Shown here: positions 61,832 through 64,000 of the stretch, piece after piece
Position numbering within the stretch: the first letter of the stretch is position 1
Layout: each line of letters opens with the position of its first letter
From: CADCWK01 sp964244115
Lineage (GTDB): Bacteria; Chloroflexota; Chloroflexia; Thermomicrobiales; UBA6265
Length of the DNA stretch: 64,000 nt
Direction of reading: 5' to 3'
NCBI GenBank assembly: GCA_964244115.1
Contig: CAXTHM010000002.1
Coordinates: forward strand, 59,303-123,302
Notes under the pieces: model-generated
The model's input: only the letters and a program-made list of their open reading frames with translations
Told to the model about the DNA's origin: nothing
Databases searched by the model: none
Position numbers and translations under genes: made by a program

Positions 61832-61849
61832 GGGTCGTCGCGACGACCC
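61832..61849. promoter_or_regulatory. perfect palindrome after amt
   Basis: GGGTCGTCG and its complement CGACGACCC abut with no loop, between amt and the small membrane gene. Could be an operator or a cruciform-type hairpin. Confidence 0.4.
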
Positions 61850-61865
61850 GGCCAGTAGGCGAACG

Positions 61866-63107
61866 TCAGTCGGCCAGGTTGTAGCCGAACTCGCCGTGGA
61901 CCGACTCGTCGAGGCCGATCGACTCCTCGGGCTCGGTGACCCGAAGTCCGATCGTCAAATCGATGAGCTTGAGCAGGACGAAGGTCGCGACGCCAGAGAA
62001 GGCAGCGACGGAGGCGATCGCCACGACCTGCGTCCAGAGCTGGCCGGGATCGCCGAAGAACAAACCGTCTCGTCCGACCCCGACCGCGCTGTCAGCGAAC
62101 AACCCGGTCGCGAGCGCTCCCCAGATGCCGCCGATCCCGTGGACCGCGAAGACGTCGAGGGCGTCATCGACCTTGAGGACGTTCTTGACCACCCCAAGAC
62201 CGAAGTAGCACAGGATGCCGGCTCCGAAGCCGATCACGATCGCCGAGGATGGACTGACGAAACCAGCAGCCGGGGTAATGCCGACCAGACCTGCAACCGC
62301 GCCGGCGGCGCCAGCCAGGACGCTCGGCTTGCCCTCGCGGAGCCACTGCATCGCTACCCAGCTGATCGCTCCCATCGCCGCGGCGACGTTCGTGACCACG
62401 AAGGCGTTGGCGGCGATCCCGTTGGCAGCCCAGGCGCTCCCAGCGTTGAAGCCGAACCAGCCGAACCAGAGGAACGCAGCTCCGAGAACGGTGTAGGTCA
62501 GGTTGTGCGGCTTAGCCTCCACCTTGCCGAACGAGACCCGATGGCCGACCAGAACCGCGGCCACGAGCGCGGCGATGCCCGAGGAGATGTGGACGACGGT
62601 GCCACCGGCGAAGTCGAGCGCGCCGCCGTTGAAGTTGAACAGCCATCCGTCGGTCGCCCAGACCCAGTGGCAGATCGGCGAGTAGACGAAGGTCGACCAG
62701 AGGAGCGTGAAGACCACCAAGGCCTTGAACTTCAGGCGCTCGGCGAACGCGCCCGTGATGAGTGCGGTGGTGATGGCCGCGAACAGCCCCTGATAGACCG
62801 CCCAGAGCGAGTCAGGAACACCTGCGGCATAGGAGGACTCTTGCTCTGCGGTGACGTTGTTAAACGCCACCCAATCCAGGTTGCCGATGATGCCGCCGAT
62901 GTCGCCACTGAAGGCCAGCGAGTAGCCCCATAGCACCCATTGGACGCTGACGATCGCCAGCACGGTGAAGCTGTGCATGATCGTCGTCAGGACGTTCTCG
63001 CGACGAACCAGCCCGGAGTAGAAGAACCCGAGCGCCGGAGTCATGATCATGACCAGCGCCGCCGAGATCAGTACCCAGGCCGTGTTGCCCGTATCAACCC
63101 ACTCCAT
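61866..63107 (-). CDS. amt: ammonium transporter
   Basis: Conducts ammonia/ammonium across the cytoplasmic membrane. The 413-residue protein has eleven expected membrane segments. It starts directly with MEWVDTGNTAWVLISAALVMIMTPALGFFYSGLVRREN and lacks a cleavable signal. The pore region ALDFAGGTVVHISSGIAALVAA contains the first twin His, and DVFAVHGIGGIWGALATGLFA the second. A GAGAGGGACG lies before the ATG. No glnK is adjacent, which is unusual, as amt is most often paired with glnK. Confidence 0.95.
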   Translation of the reverse strand: MEWVDTGNTAWVLISAALVMIMTPALGFFYSGLVRRENVLTTIMHSFTVLAIVSVQWVLWGYSLAFSGDIGGIIGNLDWVAFNNVTAEQESSYAAGVPDSLWAVYQGLFAAITTALITGAFAERLKFKALVVFTLLWSTFVYSPICHWVWATDGWLFNFNGGALDFAGGTVVHISSGIAALVAAVLVGHRVSFGKVEAKPHNLTYTVLGAAFLWFGWFGFNAGSAWAANGIAANAFVVTNVAAAMGAISWVAMQWLREGKPSVLAGAAGAVAGLVGITPAAGFVSPSSAIVIGFGAGILCYFGLGVVKNVLKVDDALDVFAVHGIGGIWGALATGLFADSAVGVGRDGLFFGDPGQLWTQVVAIASVAAFSGVATFVLLKLIDLTIGLRVTEPEESIGLDESVHGEFGYNLAD

Positions 63108-63767
63108 CGACCGTCCCTCTCGAAGCCATCCCTGGCGGTGCCAACACCGATAGCCACGGCCTACGACCCGGCGTCGTGACCTTCCCCTGACCGATTCAAC
63201 CTCGCAGCTGAAGTGGCATTACCTTACCCATCGCCGGAGAGCACCTGTAGGTGCAGTCCGACCAAAATAGTGCGAGATCGTTGGTCGATGCGACCAAACG
63301 TCGGTTGAACGGCGGATTGCGGCGCAGAGCACTTGAACGCATTGGCACAGGCGTCACGCAGGACCAATTGGAGTTTGGGCCGACTGCCTATAATCGCTGC
63401 GATCGGCGATACGAGGTGAGTTCGACTGGACCACTACCCGGGGACCGGGTCAGCGCCGAGGAAGGTCGTCCGATGCGGACCGCCTCTCAGTCACGGTCAT
63501 CCGGTTTGCGCGACCGGCCCGCCGGCTCCGAAGACCGCGTAACGGTTCGGCGCCGCGGCCGTCTCCCTATCTGTCCGATCGTCTGTCCGATCGGGAGATT
63601 GGCTGTGCGTCTTCAAAAGAGGGTGTTCCAGAGGCGGTGGTAAGATACGCCCGCTTCGTCGTCCCGGAATCGACACCGGGGCATAGCCATCCCGATCACG
63701 GTGACGATTCGGATCGGCTCACGGTTCGCGGCGTGTCTCCGGGTCGTCCATGTCTCAAGGAGTAACG
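63108..63767. other. intergenic region, amt to membrane protein
   Basis: A 660-base divergent region with no convincing gene. An open frame at 63251-63643 has no ribosome-binding site or motif. AT-rich patches near 63230-63300 and a TAAGAT near 63641 may belong to promoters. Confidence 0.4.
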
Positions 63768-64000
63768 GTGGTTCACGAGATTCCGGCCGGCGGCGGTGCC
63801 ACGTCAACCCTCGACGCTGCGACGCTCACCGCCCGACGGGCTCGATCCGAGCAGCCGACCGAGCACCTCGTCACCCAGCGAGCGGCCGTCCGCCAGCGGA
63901 TCGCCGGCATCACGGTCGAGCAGGCCGTCTGGGGGCTCCTCCTCCTCGTCGCCGCCCTCTCCCGCTTCTGGGACCTCGCCTCTCGCGCCCTCATGCACGA
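63768..64000 (+). CDS. membrane protein, truncated by window end (TIGR03663-like)
   Basis: The first 77 codons. A hydrophilic start is followed by a first membrane segment (VEQAVWGLLLLVAALSRFWDL) and ASRALMHD/E at the edge. A dressed-down Arg-Ala-Leu-x-His-Asp/Glu after the first helix is characteristic of membrane glycosyltransferases of the TIGR03663/PMT type. GTG at 63768 has AAGGAG 5 bases upstream; an in-frame ATG at 63750 is possible. The rest lies outside. Confidence 0.6.
   Translation, partial: MVHEIPAGGGATSTLDAATLTARRARSEQPTEHLVTQRAAVRQRIAGITVEQAVWGLLLLVAALSRFWDLASRALMH

Noticed and set aside
63251..63643. 130-codon open frame between amt and the last gene
   Set aside because: Arg-rich, no ribosome-binding site, no motif.
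1..64000. CRISPR array, rRNA operon or prophage
   Set aside because: No regularly spaced repeats, rRNA-like sequence or phage structural genes seen.

Overview
High-GC bacterial DNA carrying about 50 supportable genes, one tRNA and a 10-N assembly gap at 11458-11467. No taxonomic marker is present. The gene mix resembles thermophilic Chloroflexota of the Thermomicrobia/Sphaerobacter type: Tat-exported solute-binding proteins, a DarA-type PII-like protein beside SelB, a TIGR03663-like membrane protein start, and GH15, GH38 and GT20 sugar genes. That placement is inference.

Layout. 0-4.4 kb: alanine dehydrogenase, an APH(6)-like kinase and a RIP metalloprotease (rseP). 4.1-7.1 kb: a foreign, AT-richer insert that supplies a substitute 3' end to rseP, carries a three-gene minus-strand cassette (two 10-cysteine small proteins plus a MauE-thioredoxin fusion), and leaves the old rseP 3' end and its terminator stranded at 7.14-7.30 kb. 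7.3-13.3 kb: MFS transporter, fused M16 peptidase, pdxH, a glycolipid-binding-like protein and tRNA-Glu(CTC). 13.5-16.6 kb: sodA, then a leader peptide and terminator ahead of DAHP synthase, then a sirtuin. 16.7-22.0 kb: two transcription regulators, a DUF2325-like protein and a divergent tyrosine recombinase. 22.3-31.2 kb: pterin dehydratase, aldo/keto reductase, GH15 hydrolase, oligoendopeptidase F, DarA, SelB and a PIG-L deacetylase. 31.4-36.9 kb: a DUF1989 protein and unusual zinc-ribbon, acidic, low-complexity proteins, one of them with a PrsW-like membrane part. 37.4-44.3 kb: a complete oligopeptide-type ABC importer with its second ATPase divergent. 44.8-51.6 kb: a sugar ABC importer (no ATPase encoded here) followed by a GH38 alpha-mannosidase. 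52.0-59.8 kb: OtsA, a small zinc ribbon, a DUF1835 protein, RF3, an overlapping gene pair and a glutamine-synthetase-family enzyme. 60-64 kb: a secreted protein, small membrane proteins, an ammonium transporter, and the start of a membrane protein that runs off the window.

Working together: the mannosidase probably acts on what the adjacent sugar importer brings in. GH15 and OtsA fit glucan/trehalose metabolism. The ammonium channel and the glutamine-synthetase-like gene are both nitrogen genes but are not in one operon.

Most interesting: (1) a leader peptide containing clustered Trp-Tyr-Ala-Tyr-Phe codons, starting where transcription should start, followed by an intrinsic terminator ahead of the first enzyme of aromatic amino-acid synthesis, which looks like a ribosome-mediated attenuator; (2) the chimeric rseP with its stranded old 3' end; (3) the cysteine-rich protein plus MauE-thioredoxin cassette within that insert, a candidate undescribed secreted disulfide-rich protein system.
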